NCBI GenBank assembly: GCA_008933635.1 | Contig: WBUQ01000008.1 | Location: 1-64,000 of the forward strand | Origin: Desulfobulbaceae bacterium | GTDB taxonomy: Bacteria; Desulfobacterota; Desulfobulbia; Desulfobulbales; Desulfocapsaceae | Length of the DNA stretch: 64,000 nucleotides | Reading direction: 5' to 3' | Part shown: one piece after another, positions 1 through 9,606 of the stretch | How the letters are laid out: every line of letters begins with the position of its first letter | Position numbering within the stretch: the first letter of the stretch is position 1 | Program-made: the position numbers and the translations under genes | The notes under the pieces: model-generated | What the model was told of the DNA's origin: nothing | Seen by the model: only the letters and a program-made list of their open reading frames with translations | Database searches by the model: none

Positions 1-39
1 ATGCGTTTCCGGTTGTGTTGATAGCAGGTTGCCAAAAGG

Positions 40-2331
40 TCAGCAGGGTTTGAGGACAACTCCGGCAAGCGGGGGTACCTTCATGCTGACGCGGTAATCG
101 GCCTGAGCATAGGGCTCGGCGATCGGCCTGTACACCTTCTGTTCACAGCTCCCGCTGCCGCCATAGCTCGTATCGTCTGAACAGAAGACTACCCGGTAGT
201 CCCTCCCTGTCGGCAGCCCGATGGTGTAGTCGAAAAAAGTCTGCGGGGTGAAGTTGAAGATGCCGACCAGGTGGTCGTCATGATTTCTGGCAAAGCGGAC
301 AAAGGAAATGATGGAATTGTTCCGGTCCTCGAGGTCGATCCAGCGGAAACCGTGATGGGAGAAATCCTGCTGCCAGAGGGAAGCATTTTCCAGATACAAA
401 CCGTTCAGCTGCCCGACGAAGGACATCAGCATGCGATGCATGGGCTCCTGATCAAGGAGGTGCCAGTCGAGGCTTTGCTTGCAATACCACTCGGACCATT
501 GACCGAACTCACCGCCCATGAACAGCAGCTTCTTGCCGGGATGCATCCACATGGTCAGCAGCAGCAGCCGGAGATTGGCGAATTTCTGCCAGAGATCACC
601 CGGCATCTTGTCGAGGAGTGAACGCTTGCCATGAACGACCTCGTCATGCGACATTGGCAGGATGAAGTTTTCCGAGAAGGCGTACATGATGGAGAAGGTC
701 AGGGCATTGTGATGATACTTCCTGAACAGCGGGTCCTTGGAAAAATAGCTCAGGATATCGTTCATCCAGCCCATGTTCCATTTGAAGCCGAAGCCGAGCC
801 CGCCGACGTCTGCCGGTTTGGAGACGCCGTAGAAACTGGTCGACTCCTCGGCGATCATCAGCGTGTTCGGATTGTGATTGAAAACGACTGAATTGACATG
901 ACGGAGAAATTCAACGGCCTCGAGGTTCTCTCTGCCGCCGTAGCAGTTGGGGAGCCATTCGCCTTCACGCCGGGAGTAGTCGCGGTAGATCATCGACGCC
1001 ACGGCATCGACCCGGAGTCCGTCGATATGGTACTTATCGAGCCAGAACAGGGCATTGGCTATCAGATAGTTGCTGACCTCCTTGCGGCCGTAGTTGTAGA
1101 TGAGGGTCCCCCATTCCGGGTGCGCACCCAGCCTCGGGTCTTCGTGCTCGAAGAGGGCCGTGCCGTCAAACCGCCCCAGGCTGTGGGCGTCCTTGGGGAA
1201 GTGGGCCGGCACCCAGTCGAGAATAACCCCGATGCCGTTCAGGTGTGCCTGATCGACGAAGTACATTAAATCTTCAGGGATACCGTAGCGGCTGGTGACG
1301 CTGAACGGACCGGTGACCTGGTAACCCCAGGACTCGTCGAGGGGATGCTCCATCACCGGCATCAGTTCGATATGGGTGAAGCCTAGATTTTTTGCATACG
1401 GAATGAGTTTGTCCGCCAGTTCCCTGAAGGTCAGGAAACGGTCGGGGTCGGCTGGATCCCTTTGCCATGAGCCGGCATGGACCTCGTAGATCGAGATCGG
1501 CGTATCATACGGTGAAATGGTTCGTTTTCTTTCCTGCCATGCATGATCCTGCCATTGGTAACGATCCAGGTTGCGGACAATCGATGCCGTCTTCGGACGG
1601 AGTTCGCCGAAGAACTGGAACGGGTCCGATTTTTCGACTATCCCGCCCTGGGGTGTCCTGATCCGGAACTTGTACAGCTCATCTTCTCCCAGTCCCGGAA
1701 TGAACAGCTCCCAAACTCCTGACCCGCCTAGTGCGCGCATGGGATGAATCCTGCCATCCCAGCCGTTGAAATTACCGACGACGGCCACACTCTGGGCATT
1801 GGGGGCCCAGACCCTGAACATGACACCGGCAACGTGCTGGATGACGAGGCAATGGCAGCCGAGGTGGTCGTAGATCCTGTAGTTGGTGCCGAAGTTGAAC
1901 AGGTACTGGTCATCCTTGTCCAGCTGGGGCAGAAACCGATAGGGGTCGTTGATCGTCTGGACGAAGCCGCCGTGAAAATGGATGACAAACTGATAGACGA
2001 ACGGATCAAGGTTGGGGTCGGGGAGGGTTGTTCTGTCCACCACGGCCGCAAACATGCCTTCTTCCCGGATCAACTGCATCGGCAGGGCTTCCCCTCTCAC
2101 CAGCAGGTCGACGTTCGCGGCATGGGGCTGAAAAGTCCTGATTGTTGCCATCCTGTCGTTATCGGGAGAAAAATGAACACCGAGAACCTGGAACGGATCG
2201 TAATGGTTGGCGTGGATGATGCGGTTGATATGTTCGTTTAGGTCCATGGCTTGGAGGCTGCTCATCGGGAGAAGGATTGGGAGAATCAGGGAGGTTGGAA
2301 TAATTGTATGGTATTCGAGGTCTTTTGTCAT
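40..2331 (-). CDS. glgB: 1,4-alpha-glucan branching enzyme GlgB
   Basis: Introduces alpha-1,6 branches into glycogen. The protein has an N-terminal CBM48-like domain (MFRVWAPNAQSVAVVGNFNGW), then a GH13 barrel with the family motifs GLRVDAV (nucleophile Asp), IAEES (acid Glu) and MSHDEVVHGK, and a C-terminal beta domain. Length fits GlgB (E. coli 728 aa). The start is uncertain: the reading frame is open to a TTG at 2379, an ATG at 2331 has a weak GGGAAA upstream, and the conserved family sequence begins only at the ATG codons at 2265 or 2247. No other glycogen gene is visible in the window. The gene is divergent from yqgE. Confidence 0.95.
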   Translation of the reverse strand: MTKDLEYHTIIPTSLILPILLPMSSLQAMDLNEHINRIIHANHYDPFQVLGVHFSPDNDRMATIRTFQPHAANVDLLVRGEALPMQLIREEGMFAAVVDRTTLPDPNLDPFVYQFVIHFHGGFVQTINDPYRFLPQLDKDDQYLFNFGTNYRIYDHLGCHCLVIQHVAGVMFRVWAPNAQSVAVVGNFNGWDGRIHPMRALGGSGVWELFIPGLGEDELYKFRIRTPQGGIVEKSDPFQFFGELRPKTASIVRNLDRYQWQDHAWQERKRTISPYDTPISIYEVHAGSWQRDPADPDRFLTFRELADKLIPYAKNLGFTHIELMPVMEHPLDESWGYQVTGPFSVTSRYGIPEDLMYFVDQAHLNGIGVILDWVPAHFPKDAHSLGRFDGTALFEHEDPRLGAHPEWGTLIYNYGRKEVSNYLIANALFWLDKYHIDGLRVDAVASMIYRDYSRREGEWLPNCYGGRENLEAVEFLRHVNSVVFNHNPNTLMIAEESTSFYGVSKPADVGGLGFGFKWNMGWMNDILSYFSKDPLFRKYHHNALTFSIMYAFSENFILPMSHDEVVHGKRSLLDKMPGDLWQKFANLRLLLLTMWMHPGKKLLFMGGEFGQWSEWYCKQSLDWHLLDQEPMHRMLMSFVGQLNGLYLENASLWQQDFSHHGFRWIDLEDRNNSIISFVRFARNHDDHLVGIFNFTPQTFFDYTIGLPTGRDYRVVFCSDDTSYGGSGSCEQKVYRPIAEPYAQADYRVSMKVPPLAGVVLKPC

Positions 2332-2416
2332 GGTCAATTTCCCGGACCTTGTCAGGAAATGCCTGAATGGTTGCCGCAAACGGCTTTCCGGCTGCGGCGG
2401 CCATTCCGGCTGTACC

Positions 2417-2446
2417 TTGACGATCGGGAATCCGGTCTGATACTAT
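2417..2446 (+). promoter_or_regulatory. Putative sigma70 promoter of yqgE
   Basis: TTGACG (2417-2422), an 18-bp spacer and TACTAT (2441-2446) lie about 75 bp before the yqgE start, inside the glgB-yqgE divergent gap. Assignment is by consensus match only. Confidence 0.5.
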
Positions 2447-2519
2447 ACTCACAGGTATCACATCAGACAGTGCCTGCCGGACAGTGTTGTCTGAACCAAT
2501 ATCCTCGAGGTGGAACACA

Positions 2520-3095
2520 ATGACTTCAAACAATACTCCGATTATTGACACGCTGACCGGCTCGTTTCTCGTTTCCACGCCGAGGATGCCCGATCCGCGT
2601 TTTGAGGAACAGGTGATTCTGATCTGTGCGCACAGCCACGAAGGGGCGATGGGGGTGGCCGTCAACAAGCCCAATCCCGCCTTCAGTCTTTCCGAAATCC
2701 TGAATGGGGCGCACCTGCCGGTTCCTGGGAAGCGATTGCCTCCTGTGTATATTGGGGGGCCTGTGGAACTCGAATCAGCGTTCATCCTCTACCAGTCGGA
2801 TTATCAGACGGACTACCGGCTGGAGATCAGTCCGACTGTCTCCCTTTCCAGGGAAACCCGGGTCCTCGAGGATATCGCCCGGGACAGGGGACCGGAGAAG
2901 TACCTGTTCCTTCTAGGCTATACCGGATGGGGACCGGGGCAGCTCGAGCAGGAACTGGTCAGTGACGGCTGGCTTACGGTACCTGCCAGCGACCACATTA
3001 TCTTCGACACCCCGGATGAATTCAAATGGAAGGCGGCGGCGATGCAGTTCGGTATCGATATTGCGACGTTTGGCGACTATATCGGCTACGCCTAA
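2520..3095 (+). CDS. yqgE: YqgE/AlgH family protein
   Basis: Conserved protein of the UPF0301 (YqgE/AlgH) family; the molecular function is not settled, although AlgH was named as an alginate regulator in Pseudomonas. Family hallmarks are an early GSFLVSTPRMPDPRFEEQVILIC segment (about residues 15-37), GAMGVAVNKP, PVYIGGPVE, and LFLLGYTGWGPGQLEQEL. The ATG at 2520 is preferred over one at 2484 because a GAGGTGG ribosome site lies 6-7 nt upstream and it gives 191 aa, the normal family length. A Cys-cluster gene follows on the same strand. Confidence 0.93.
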   Translation: MTSNNTPIIDTLTGSFLVSTPRMPDPRFEEQVILICAHSHEGAMGVAVNKPNPAFSLSEILNGAHLPVPGKRLPPVYIGGPVELESAFILYQSDYQTDYRLEISPTVSLSRETRVLEDIARDRGPEKYLFLLGYTGWGPGQLEQELVSDGWLTVPASDHIIFDTPDEFKWKAAAMQFGIDIATFGDYIGYA

Positions 3096-3191
3096 GTGCC
3101 TCCGGCCGGATACCCTTTCGATATGATCAATCGCCTCCTGGATAATCGCCGACCCGCTGCCTCACTCACCATAGTCTGTGGAAATCCGTCA

Positions 3192-3593
3192 ATGAATGCA
3201 ATCGAACAGATATTTTCGTGTCAGCGTTGCGGCTTCTGCTGCCAGGGGGAAACGACCGTTTCACTGGATGAGCACGATCAGCGGCGGATGGTGCTTTGCC
3301 TCGGCCGTGATGTCGAGGAGGTCAGGGAGCGATTCTGGCGCGTGACCGGTACTGTCGTACAGATGAAAACGGTGGGCGGGCACTGCATCTTCTATGAAGA
3401 GGGGTGTCGCGTTCACGCAGGCCGGCCATGGCGGTGCCGGCAATGGCCGCTGCACCCGTCCATCCTTGATGACGAGCTCAATTTCCGCATTATCTCCGAA
3501 TCCTGTCCGGGCATACGAGCCGAGATCGGCTACGGGGAATTCTGCCGTATCCTCCGTCTGATCATGGCCGAAACCGACAAGATCGCCTGCTGA
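3192..3593 (+). CDS. YkgJ-family cysteine cluster protein
   Basis: Small protein of about 133 aa with an N-terminal CxxCxxCC cluster (C10, C13, C16, C17 from the chosen start) followed by an HCIFYEEGCRVHAGRPWRCRQWP stretch with further Cys, typical of the YkgJ/UPF0153 family, predicted to bind Zn or an Fe-S cluster. The substrate is unknown. The frame is open back to a GTG at 3096 that abuts the yqgE stop; the ATG at 3192 is chosen because the conserved Cys block starts right after it, but its ribosome site is weak. Likely co-transcribed with yqgE. Confidence 0.8.
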   Translation: MNAIEQIFSCQRCGFCCQGETTVSLDEHDQRRMVLCLGRDVEEVRERFWRVTGTVVQMKTVGGHCIFYEEGCRVHAGRPWRCRQWPLHPSILDDELNFRIISESCPGIRAEIGYGEFCRILRLIMAETDKIAC

Positions 3594-3624
3594 GGCCGCG
3601 GGACGTGAAGTCTCACTTCTGCCT

Positions 3625-4356
3625 CTACTTCCGGGAATGAAGAAAGATCAGGAACTCCTTGTTGCCTTTGGGGCCAAGGATGGGTGAAGCGACGACCCCC
3701 CCTGAGCTCAGCCCGAATCCCCGGGCGGCGGCAGTCACGCTGTCGATCGCCGCCTGGTGCAGTTCCTCGAGAAGGACGACGCCTCCTGCAGGGACCATCT
3801 CCCTGGGCAGTTCAAACTGGGGCTTTATCAGTGCCAGAAGGGCAACGCTGCCGGCGAACAGCGGCAGCAGGGGAGGGATGAGCTTGGTGATCGAGATGAA
3901 GGACGCGTCCATCACCGCCAGGTCAAGCGGGTCGGGGATAAGGGCGGCTGTCAGCTGCCGGGCATTGCACCTCTCCAGGACCACGACCCGCGGATCCTGC
4001 CGGATCTTCCAGTCCAGTTGACCGTAAGCGACGTCTACCGCGTACACTTTTGCGGCGCCGTGCTGCAGCAGGCAATCGGTAAAGCCGCCGCTCGATGCGC
4101 CGATATCGATACAGACCTTATCGCCCGGGTCGATGCCGAAGTGACCGAGACCCTTTTCGAGTTTCAATCCGCCACGTGAGACATACGGACATTGACGCCG
4201 GATCCTGATTGGTGCCAGCTGCTCGCAGGGGGCTCCGACCTTGTCCACCACTCTGTCATGTACCAGGATCTCGCCTGCGATGATCAGGGCTCGTGCCTTT
4301 CCGATATCAGGGACCAGTTTCCTCTGCAGCAGGAGTTCGTCGAGACGGATTTTCAC
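3625..4356 (-). CDS. tlyA: TlyA-type rRNA 2'-O-methyltransferase (hemolysin A family)
   Basis: Has an N-terminal S4 RNA-binding domain (RLDELLLQRKLVPDIGKARALIIAGEILV) followed by an FtsJ/RrmJ-like Rossmann methyltransferase with the SAM motif DIGASSGGFTDCLL, then MDASFIS and LIKPQFEL, which hold the Asp and Lys of the K-D-K-E tetrad. TlyA enzymes methylate the 2'-OH of cytidines in rRNA. The start is a GTG 21 nt past the TGA of the upstream cpoB-like gene, with no clear ribosome site, so translational coupling is likely. It is the last gene of the leftward tol transcript. Confidence 0.9.
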   Translation of the reverse strand: MKIRLDELLLQRKLVPDIGKARALIIAGEILVHDRVVDKVGAPCEQLAPIRIRRQCPYVSRGGLKLEKGLGHFGIDPGDKVCIDIGASSGGFTDCLLQHGAAKVYAVDVAYGQLDWKIRQDPRVVVLERCNARQLTAALIPDPLDLAVMDASFISITKLIPPLLPLFAGSVALLALIKPQFELPREMVPAGGVVLLEELHQAAIDSVTAAARGFGLSSGGVVASPILGPKGNKEFLIFLHSRK

Positions 4357-4377
4357 GGCGCTATCATCGGGCCGTTC

Positions 4378-5511
4378 TCACATCTTGTTTAACTTTTCCT
4401 GAGCCTGAGCGGCTTCAGGTGACGAACCGTAACTTGAGACTATCTTCTGGTAGATGATCTTGGCGGTTTCGTTGTCAGAGAGCTTCTCAAAGGCCATCCC
4501 CTGACGAAGCATTGCTGCCGCGGCCCTGGGATGCTTGGCCTGCTGGGCGATGATTTTTTGATACTGCAGGATTGCCTGATCGAATTCCTTCTGCTGAAAG
4601 AGGCATTCGCCCATCATGTAGCGTGCCTCAATGGCGTCATTGCCGGATGGATTGTCTCTGATGTACTGTTCGTAAAGGGAAAAGGACTGCTGGTATTTCC
4701 CGCTGTCAAAGAGATTCTTGGCTTCAGCAAGGCCGCCGCCGGCTGTCGATGCGGGTACCGCTGCGGTTGCTGCTGCTTTAGCCTGGGGCTGCTGTGATGG
4801 AGTGACGACTTCCGTGCCCGGCTGCGGCATTTCAGGTTCTGTAGCTGCGGCTGCGGCGGGTGCCGGCGGAGGAGTGGCGGCCGCCTGGGGAGGCGGGGCC
4901 TGTGTTGCAACGGCCGGTTCAGCGGCGGCGGTGGAGAGCAATTTTTTCTGCTGCGTTGCCCCTATCTTGATCGCCCCTGCGCTGCCGGCGGTCAGTGCAC
5001 TGCTGGCAGCCTGCGTTCTTGCCCTGGCTTTTTCCGCTGCCAGCTTGGCTTCCCTGGCGCGGCGGTCGGCCTCGCGGACGCGGGCCTCCTGCATCGCCTG
5101 CAGGCTTTCCTGTTGTGCCTGCATCTTTTCGGCCAGTTCCGCTTCCTTGGCCTTCTGCTGTTCCTCGATCCGTTTCAGCGCCTCTTCACGCTTGGCGGCC
5201 TCCTGCTGGCTGTAGGAAGTCATTGTATTCTCCAGTTCGCTGCGCAGCTGGGTGTTCAGCTGTTTGCTTTCCTCGAGCTGACTTTTCAGGGTCATGATTT
5301 CCTGTTCCAACTGGCTCAGCTGACCGGAAGAGTCGGCCTGGCGCTTGGCGATGGTGTTCACCTGATTGGCTTTCATGTCTTCCAGCTTCTTGTTCATCAC
5401 CCGGAGCTGGTACTGCAGATTCTGTACCTCGTTCTGGGTGGCGCAGTGTGTCAGGAAGGGGGAAATGGCGCAGATGAGAGCGAATTGAATGATGGATTTT
5501 TTCATATGCAT
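4378..5511 (-). CDS. cpoB: CpoB/YbgF-like TPR lipoprotein
   Basis: Protein of 377 aa with a lipobox signal peptide (SPFLTHC, Cys23), a long charged coiled coil (about residues 28-165), an Ala/Pro/Gln-rich linker (about 170-260) and C-terminal tetratricopeptide repeats (about 262-377). This matches the CpoB/YbgF family that couples Tol-Pal action to septal peptidoglycan synthesis in E. coli. Here it appears lipid-anchored rather than soluble and lies right after tolB, where pal normally sits; no OmpA-type peptidoglycan-binding domain is present. It could therefore partly replace Pal as an envelope anchor (inference). Confidence 0.82.
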   Translation of the reverse strand: MHMKKSIIQFALICAISPFLTHCATQNEVQNLQYQLRVMNKKLEDMKANQVNTIAKRQADSSGQLSQLEQEIMTLKSQLEESKQLNTQLRSELENTMTSYSQQEAAKREEALKRIEEQQKAKEAELAEKMQAQQESLQAMQEARVREADRRAREAKLAAEKARARTQAASSALTAGSAGAIKIGATQQKKLLSTAAAEPAVATQAPPPQAAATPPPAPAAAAATEPEMPQPGTEVVTPSQQPQAKAAATAAVPASTAGGGLAEAKNLFDSGKYQQSFSLYEQYIRDNPSGNDAIEARYMMGECLFQQKEFDQAILQYQKIIAQQAKHPRAAAAMLRQGMAFEKLSDNETAKIIYQKIVSSYGSSPEAAQAQEKLNKM

Positions 5512-5539
5512 TGGCAGACCTGTTTTAAGTTTGGATCGC

Positions 5540-6820
5540 TCAGCGAGACCAACGGGGATAGGTGTTGCTGCCCGGAAAGGAGAAGATCGGTCTCTGGAAA
5601 CTGCCGTTTTTCATGACAGCATGTATCTGGTGCCGGTTACCGCCGCGTTTGGCGAAAATGACCTGGTTGCCATCGGGTGACCAGCTGGGCATTTCATGGT
5701 GACTGAGATCGTTGGTTATCTGCTGCGAGGCGGATCCGTCGGGTTTGATCGTGCAGATCTGGTAGACGCCGTTGCGCAGGCTCGAATAGACGATCAGGTC
5801 CTCAGTGGGAGACCACGATGGCTCTGCATTTTCCGTCCCCTCGAAGGTCAGGCGCTGAACCTGGCGGGAGGCGAGGGTCATGATGTAGAGCTGCGGTTTG
5901 CCGCTGCGGTCGGAGACAAAGACGATGCGGCTGCCATCGGGAGACCAGGATGCAGAGACATTGATGCCGGAGCGATCGGTCAGCTGTTCGATGATATTGG
6001 CATTGCTGTCGCAAAGATACAGATCCGGGTTGCCGTTCATCGACAGGGTCAGGATCATATTCCGGCCATCCGGGGACCAGGCCGGGGCGAGGTTCATCCC
6101 CTTGCGCTTGGAGATGAGGCGTGTTGTCTTGCTCTGACTCAGGTCGGTGATATAGAGATTCTGGTTGCCGGAGTGGTACGAGGTATAGCAGAGCTTGCGG
6201 CCATCAGGCGTGAATCTCGGTGAAACGACGAGATTGCGGTGACGTGTGACCTGCCTGAGTTTGTGGCCGAGGATGTCGGTAATATAGACCTCCTTGGCAT
6301 TTTTCGTGTAGGAGATGAAGGCGATCTTGGTGGAGGCGATACCAGGCTTGCCGGTCAAGGCCTCGATCACGCTGTCGCAGAATTTGAACAGCATGTCGTC
6401 CTGCTGGCCGGTGGTGCCGGTATAGGATTTGCCGAGCAGGACCTGATTGGTGGCGATATCAAGGACGCGGATCTCGAGGGAGAGATTTTTCCCCGCGAGG
6501 CTGAATTGACCCAGGACAGCATAATCAACACCCAGCTGACGCCAGTTTGCCGACTGGGTTCCACCGTACTCGGCGGTTGGCGAAATGCCGATGACACCAT
6601 GAAATTCGAGGGCCCGGGCAAGGGTATCGGCGAGTTCCTTGCCTTTTCCCTGGCTCTGTCCGGCCATCTGCCGGTCGGCGAACCATGGCACGGCAAAATT
6701 GATCTTGCGGGTGCTGGATGCCGTAATATCCACATACACCCTGTCATCGGCCTTTGTGGCGAGAGGGGTGAAGAGCAGCGACAGAATGAGCAGGAACAGG
6801 GCAGAAGTTGTTTTAATCAT
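5540..6820 (-). CDS. tolB: Tol-Pal system protein TolB
   Basis: Periplasmic beta-propeller protein. Starting at the ATG at 6820 gives a clean signal peptide (MIKTTSALFLLILSLLF), the TolB N-terminal domain (about 25-160), and five or six WSPDG-type propeller blades (for example WSPDGRNMIL, WSPDGSRIVF, WSPDGNQVIF). A GTG at 6865 overlaps the upstream TGA as GTGA and is in frame, so coupled initiation giving 15 extra residues is an alternative. It belongs to the tolQ-tolR-tolA-tolB order. Confidence 0.92.
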   Translation of the reverse strand: MIKTTSALFLLILSLLFTPLATKADDRVYVDITASSTRKINFAVPWFADRQMAGQSQGKGKELADTLARALEFHGVIGISPTAEYGGTQSANWRQLGVDYAVLGQFSLAGKNLSLEIRVLDIATNQVLLGKSYTGTTGQQDDMLFKFCDSVIEALTGKPGIASTKIAFISYTKNAKEVYITDILGHKLRQVTRHRNLVVSPRFTPDGRKLCYTSYHSGNQNLYITDLSQSKTTRLISKRKGMNLAPAWSPDGRNMILTLSMNGNPDLYLCDSNANIIEQLTDRSGINVSASWSPDGSRIVFVSDRSGKPQLYIMTLASRQVQRLTFEGTENAEPSWSPTEDLIVYSSLRNGVYQICTIKPDGSASQQITNDLSHHEMPSWSPDGNQVIFAKRGGNRHQIHAVMKNGSFQRPIFSFPGSNTYPRWSR

Positions 6821-6861
6821 GATGTTTATATGGTCGTTGTGGTTAGGGCAGGAGCAGCGGT

Positions 6862-7782
6862 TCACTGGATACCCCCCGGGCTGAATTTCAACCCCATTTC
6901 AATGCGCTGTTTGCGCAAGGCCGGTGGAATTGGCGGAAGCGGATTGGCGGCTTCGATGCTTTTGAGCACGAACTGGTCATACAGGGCATCACCGGAACTG
7001 GTTTCGATCTGAGTATCGGCTATTCCTCCGTTCTTGTTGATGGTAATGACGACGATCGTTACCAGCGACGGATCGAAGGTCTTGATCTCGGGCAGTTGGA
7101 AGAATGGCTGGATCCGGGCGGCAACGGCTGCGTAATACTGGGCGTCAAGAGCACTGGCCCCTCCACCTTGCGGCCCGGCCGCAGGCTGTGTTCCGCTGGA
7201 GGAACTCGCCTGCCCTGCCCTTATCTGCGCTAGGCGCTGCTGGGCGTCCTCGAGAAATTTCCGTTCGGCTTCAGCATCTTCTGCGGCCTGCCGTGCCTCT
7301 TCGGCTGCAGCCTGTTCGGCCTTGAGGCTTTCCGCCAGCTGCTGCCGCTTCTGCCGCTCCAGGTCTTTTTCCCGTTTTTCCGCCTCGCGCTGCACTGTAT
7401 CGTCGGGCGCCACCTTGTTCTTCACCTTCCGCTTGATCGGTTTCAGGGAGATCGCCTTGGGAGGAGCCGGCGGTGCAACTTCCTGCGGTTTCGGTGCCTC
7501 GATCGGTACCGCGTCCTTGGGAGGGATCTTGACTGGAGCCTCGGTTTTTTCAATGGTCTTCGGTTCCGGCGGAGGTTGCTGCGGCTGGGCCTTTGCCGGT
7601 GCCTGAGGCGGAGCGGCCGGCGCTGCCGGTTGCTCCATGTTCACCAGGTTGACTGAGTAGATGTCGACAAACTCCGGCTTGGACTTGAAAATAAGCGGCA
7701 GGTAAATGGTCGACAGGGCAACGAGAAGATGAAAACCGATCGCCAGATTGAGCGGAAGTTTCCACTGGTTGCTGCTGCTCAT
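6862..7782 (-). CDS. tolA: TolA/TonB C-terminal domain energy-transducing protein
   Basis: One N-terminal membrane helix (about residues 9-32), a Pro/Ala-rich stretch, a charged coiled coil rich in Glu/Lys/Ala/Gln (about 110-195), and a C-terminal TonB_C/TolA-like domain ending GLKFSPGG. This architecture and the location between tolR and tolB make it the TolA equivalent, linking the TolQR motor to the periplasm. The ATG at 7782 starts just before the membrane helix; an in-frame ATG at 7812 sits 2 nt after the tolR stop and is an alternative start. Confidence 0.85.
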   Translation of the reverse strand: MSSSNQWKLPLNLAIGFHLLVALSTIYLPLIFKSKPEFVDIYSVNLVNMEQPAAPAAPPQAPAKAQPQQPPPEPKTIEKTEAPVKIPPKDAVPIEAPKPQEVAPPAPPKAISLKPIKRKVKNKVAPDDTVQREAEKREKDLERQKRQQLAESLKAEQAAAEEARQAAEDAEAERKFLEDAQQRLAQIRAGQASSSSGTQPAAGPQGGGASALDAQYYAAVAARIQPFFQLPEIKTFDPSLVTIVVITINKNGGIADTQIETSSGDALYDQFVLKSIEAANPLPPIPPALRKQRIEMGLKFSPGGIQ

Positions 7783-7814
7783 GTATGATACCCGGATTTC
7801 CTGGTATGGCATGC

Positions 7815-8228
<414 letters not shown>

Positions 8229-8270
8229 GGATATCCGGATTATTGGCGATGGTTGATCTCGGGAACGAGT

Positions 8271-8972
8271 CTACACTCTGCTGAGCAGGTCGCGCTCGAC
8301 CAGATTCAGGAAGTCAGTGGTGAAATTCTGCATGTTCCCGTCAATATCGTTTACTCTATTTGAGAAATAATTAAAGAAAATAACGGCCGGAATGGCAACG
8401 GCCAGGCCGGCGGCAGTGGCTACGAGGGCCTCGGAGATGCCAGGGGCGACGACGGCGAGCGAGGCCGATCCGCGTTGGCCGATATCATGGAACGAGGCCA
8501 TGATACCCCATACGGTGCCGAACAGGCCGATAAAGGGGGTGGCGCTACCGGTGGTCGCCAGAAATGCCAGCGCGCTGCCGAGCTTGGTCAGTTCCTGGGA
8601 CTCTGCCTTCCGGACCGCCCTTTTCAGGTTGTCCATGGTGGCCAGCTGCATCTCGAGGGTATCCGGGGCGACGTTTTCGTCCTTCCTGCTCCGGATCTTG
8701 TTGATCTTCTGCAGTTCGGCGAAGCCTGCGGTAAAGACGGAGGCTTCCGGGCTGTACTCGAATTCCGCAGCCGCCTTGTGGGCCTCATTGAGGTTGGTTG
8801 ACGACCAGAAGGTTTCGAGAAAATCCTCGCTGTCGATCCGGACTTTACGAAAGAGCCTGGCTTTCATGAACACGATGGTCCACGAGGCTATGGAGAAGAT
8901 AAGCAATGTCAGCATGACCAGTTGGCCAACCGGTCCTGCATGGAAAATCATGTCGGTGATTGAAAGCTGCAC
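8271..8972 (-). CDS. tolQ: TolQ/ExbB/MotA-family proton channel protein
   Basis: Protein of 233 aa with an N-terminal membrane helix (about 14-36), a cytoplasmic loop, and two C-terminal helices with the family motifs TPFIGLFGTVWGIM and EALVATAAGLAVAIPAVIFFNYF. It forms the TolQR motor. The start is a GTG with an AAGGAA site 5 nt upstream; the next ATG would remove the first residues before the helix. First gene of the tol run; 180 bp separate it from the FabZ-like gene upstream. Confidence 0.92.
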   Translation of the reverse strand: MQLSITDMIFHAGPVGQLVMLTLLIFSIASWTIVFMKARLFRKVRIDSEDFLETFWSSTNLNEAHKAAAEFEYSPEASVFTAGFAELQKINKIRSRKDENVAPDTLEMQLATMDNLKRAVRKAESQELTKLGSALAFLATTGSATPFIGLFGTVWGIMASFHDIGQRGSASLAVVAPGISEALVATAAGLAVAIPAVIFFNYFSNRVNDIDGNMQNFTTDFLNLVERDLLSRV

Positions 8973-9152
8973 AGGGATTCCTTACGGTGTTTCGTCGTTT
9001 TCGGGGTTACAGGATGTTTCGGTTAACTATCTGGAAAATGAAGGAGATATCACTTTACATTAAATCCGTGATCATACTTCTTCTGAAAGAGAAATTCAAT
9101 GTTTCCGTCCTGCCTGCGTTGACTTTCGTGCCGACGAGGGGGAACTGGCCTG

Positions 9153-9602
9153 TTAACCGGTAACGGTGGGCTGGAGGGTGCAGGAAAAATCGACCTGCAG
9201 TGCGAGTTTATCGTTAACGCGTAATTTTCCTGAGAAAAAACAGGCGGAGGAGAGGACTTCCGTGAGTCTGACTTCCATGGAGATCCTGTCGCCGGGGAAG
9301 ACCGAACGTTTGAATCTGGCGTTACTGATCCGGGCCAGGACTGGGACAGCGTTTTCCATGGTCAGTGATCCTGCATTCTGCATCTTTGCCATCAGCAGCG
9401 CTCCCGTCTGAAAGACAGCCTCGCAGAGCAGGACTCCGGGCAGGATCGGGTGGCCGGGATAGTGGCCGCTGCAGATTTCGAGATCGGCGGGGATGAGCTT
9501 TTCGGTGACAATGGCATCCTGCCTGAATGCGGTTATCCGGTCGACCCAGAGGAAAGGCGGGCGATGCGGAATCAGTTGATAGATTTCCTGATCGGCCGGC
9601 AT
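9153..9602 (-). CDS. FabZ-like 3-hydroxyacyl-ACP dehydratase (hotdog fold)
   Basis: Protein of 149 aa with the FabZ hotdog motifs: IPHRPPFLWVDRI near the start, then SGHYPGHPILPGVLLCEA with His47 and Glu61 spaced 14 residues apart, as are catalytic His54 and Glu68 of E. coli FabZ. It should dehydrate a 3-hydroxyacyl-ACP to the 2-enoyl form. It begins 4 nt after the ketoreductase stop and is the last gene of the ketosynthase/CrtI-like cluster, so it is more likely dedicated to that pathway than the housekeeping FabZ. Confidence 0.85.
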   Translation of the reverse strand: MPADQEIYQLIPHRPPFLWVDRITAFRQDAIVTEKLIPADLEICSGHYPGHPILPGVLLCEAVFQTGALLMAKMQNAGSLTMENAVPVLARISNARFKRSVFPGDRISMEVRLTEVLSSACFFSGKLRVNDKLALQVDFSCTLQPTVTG

Positions 9603-9606
9603 CGGT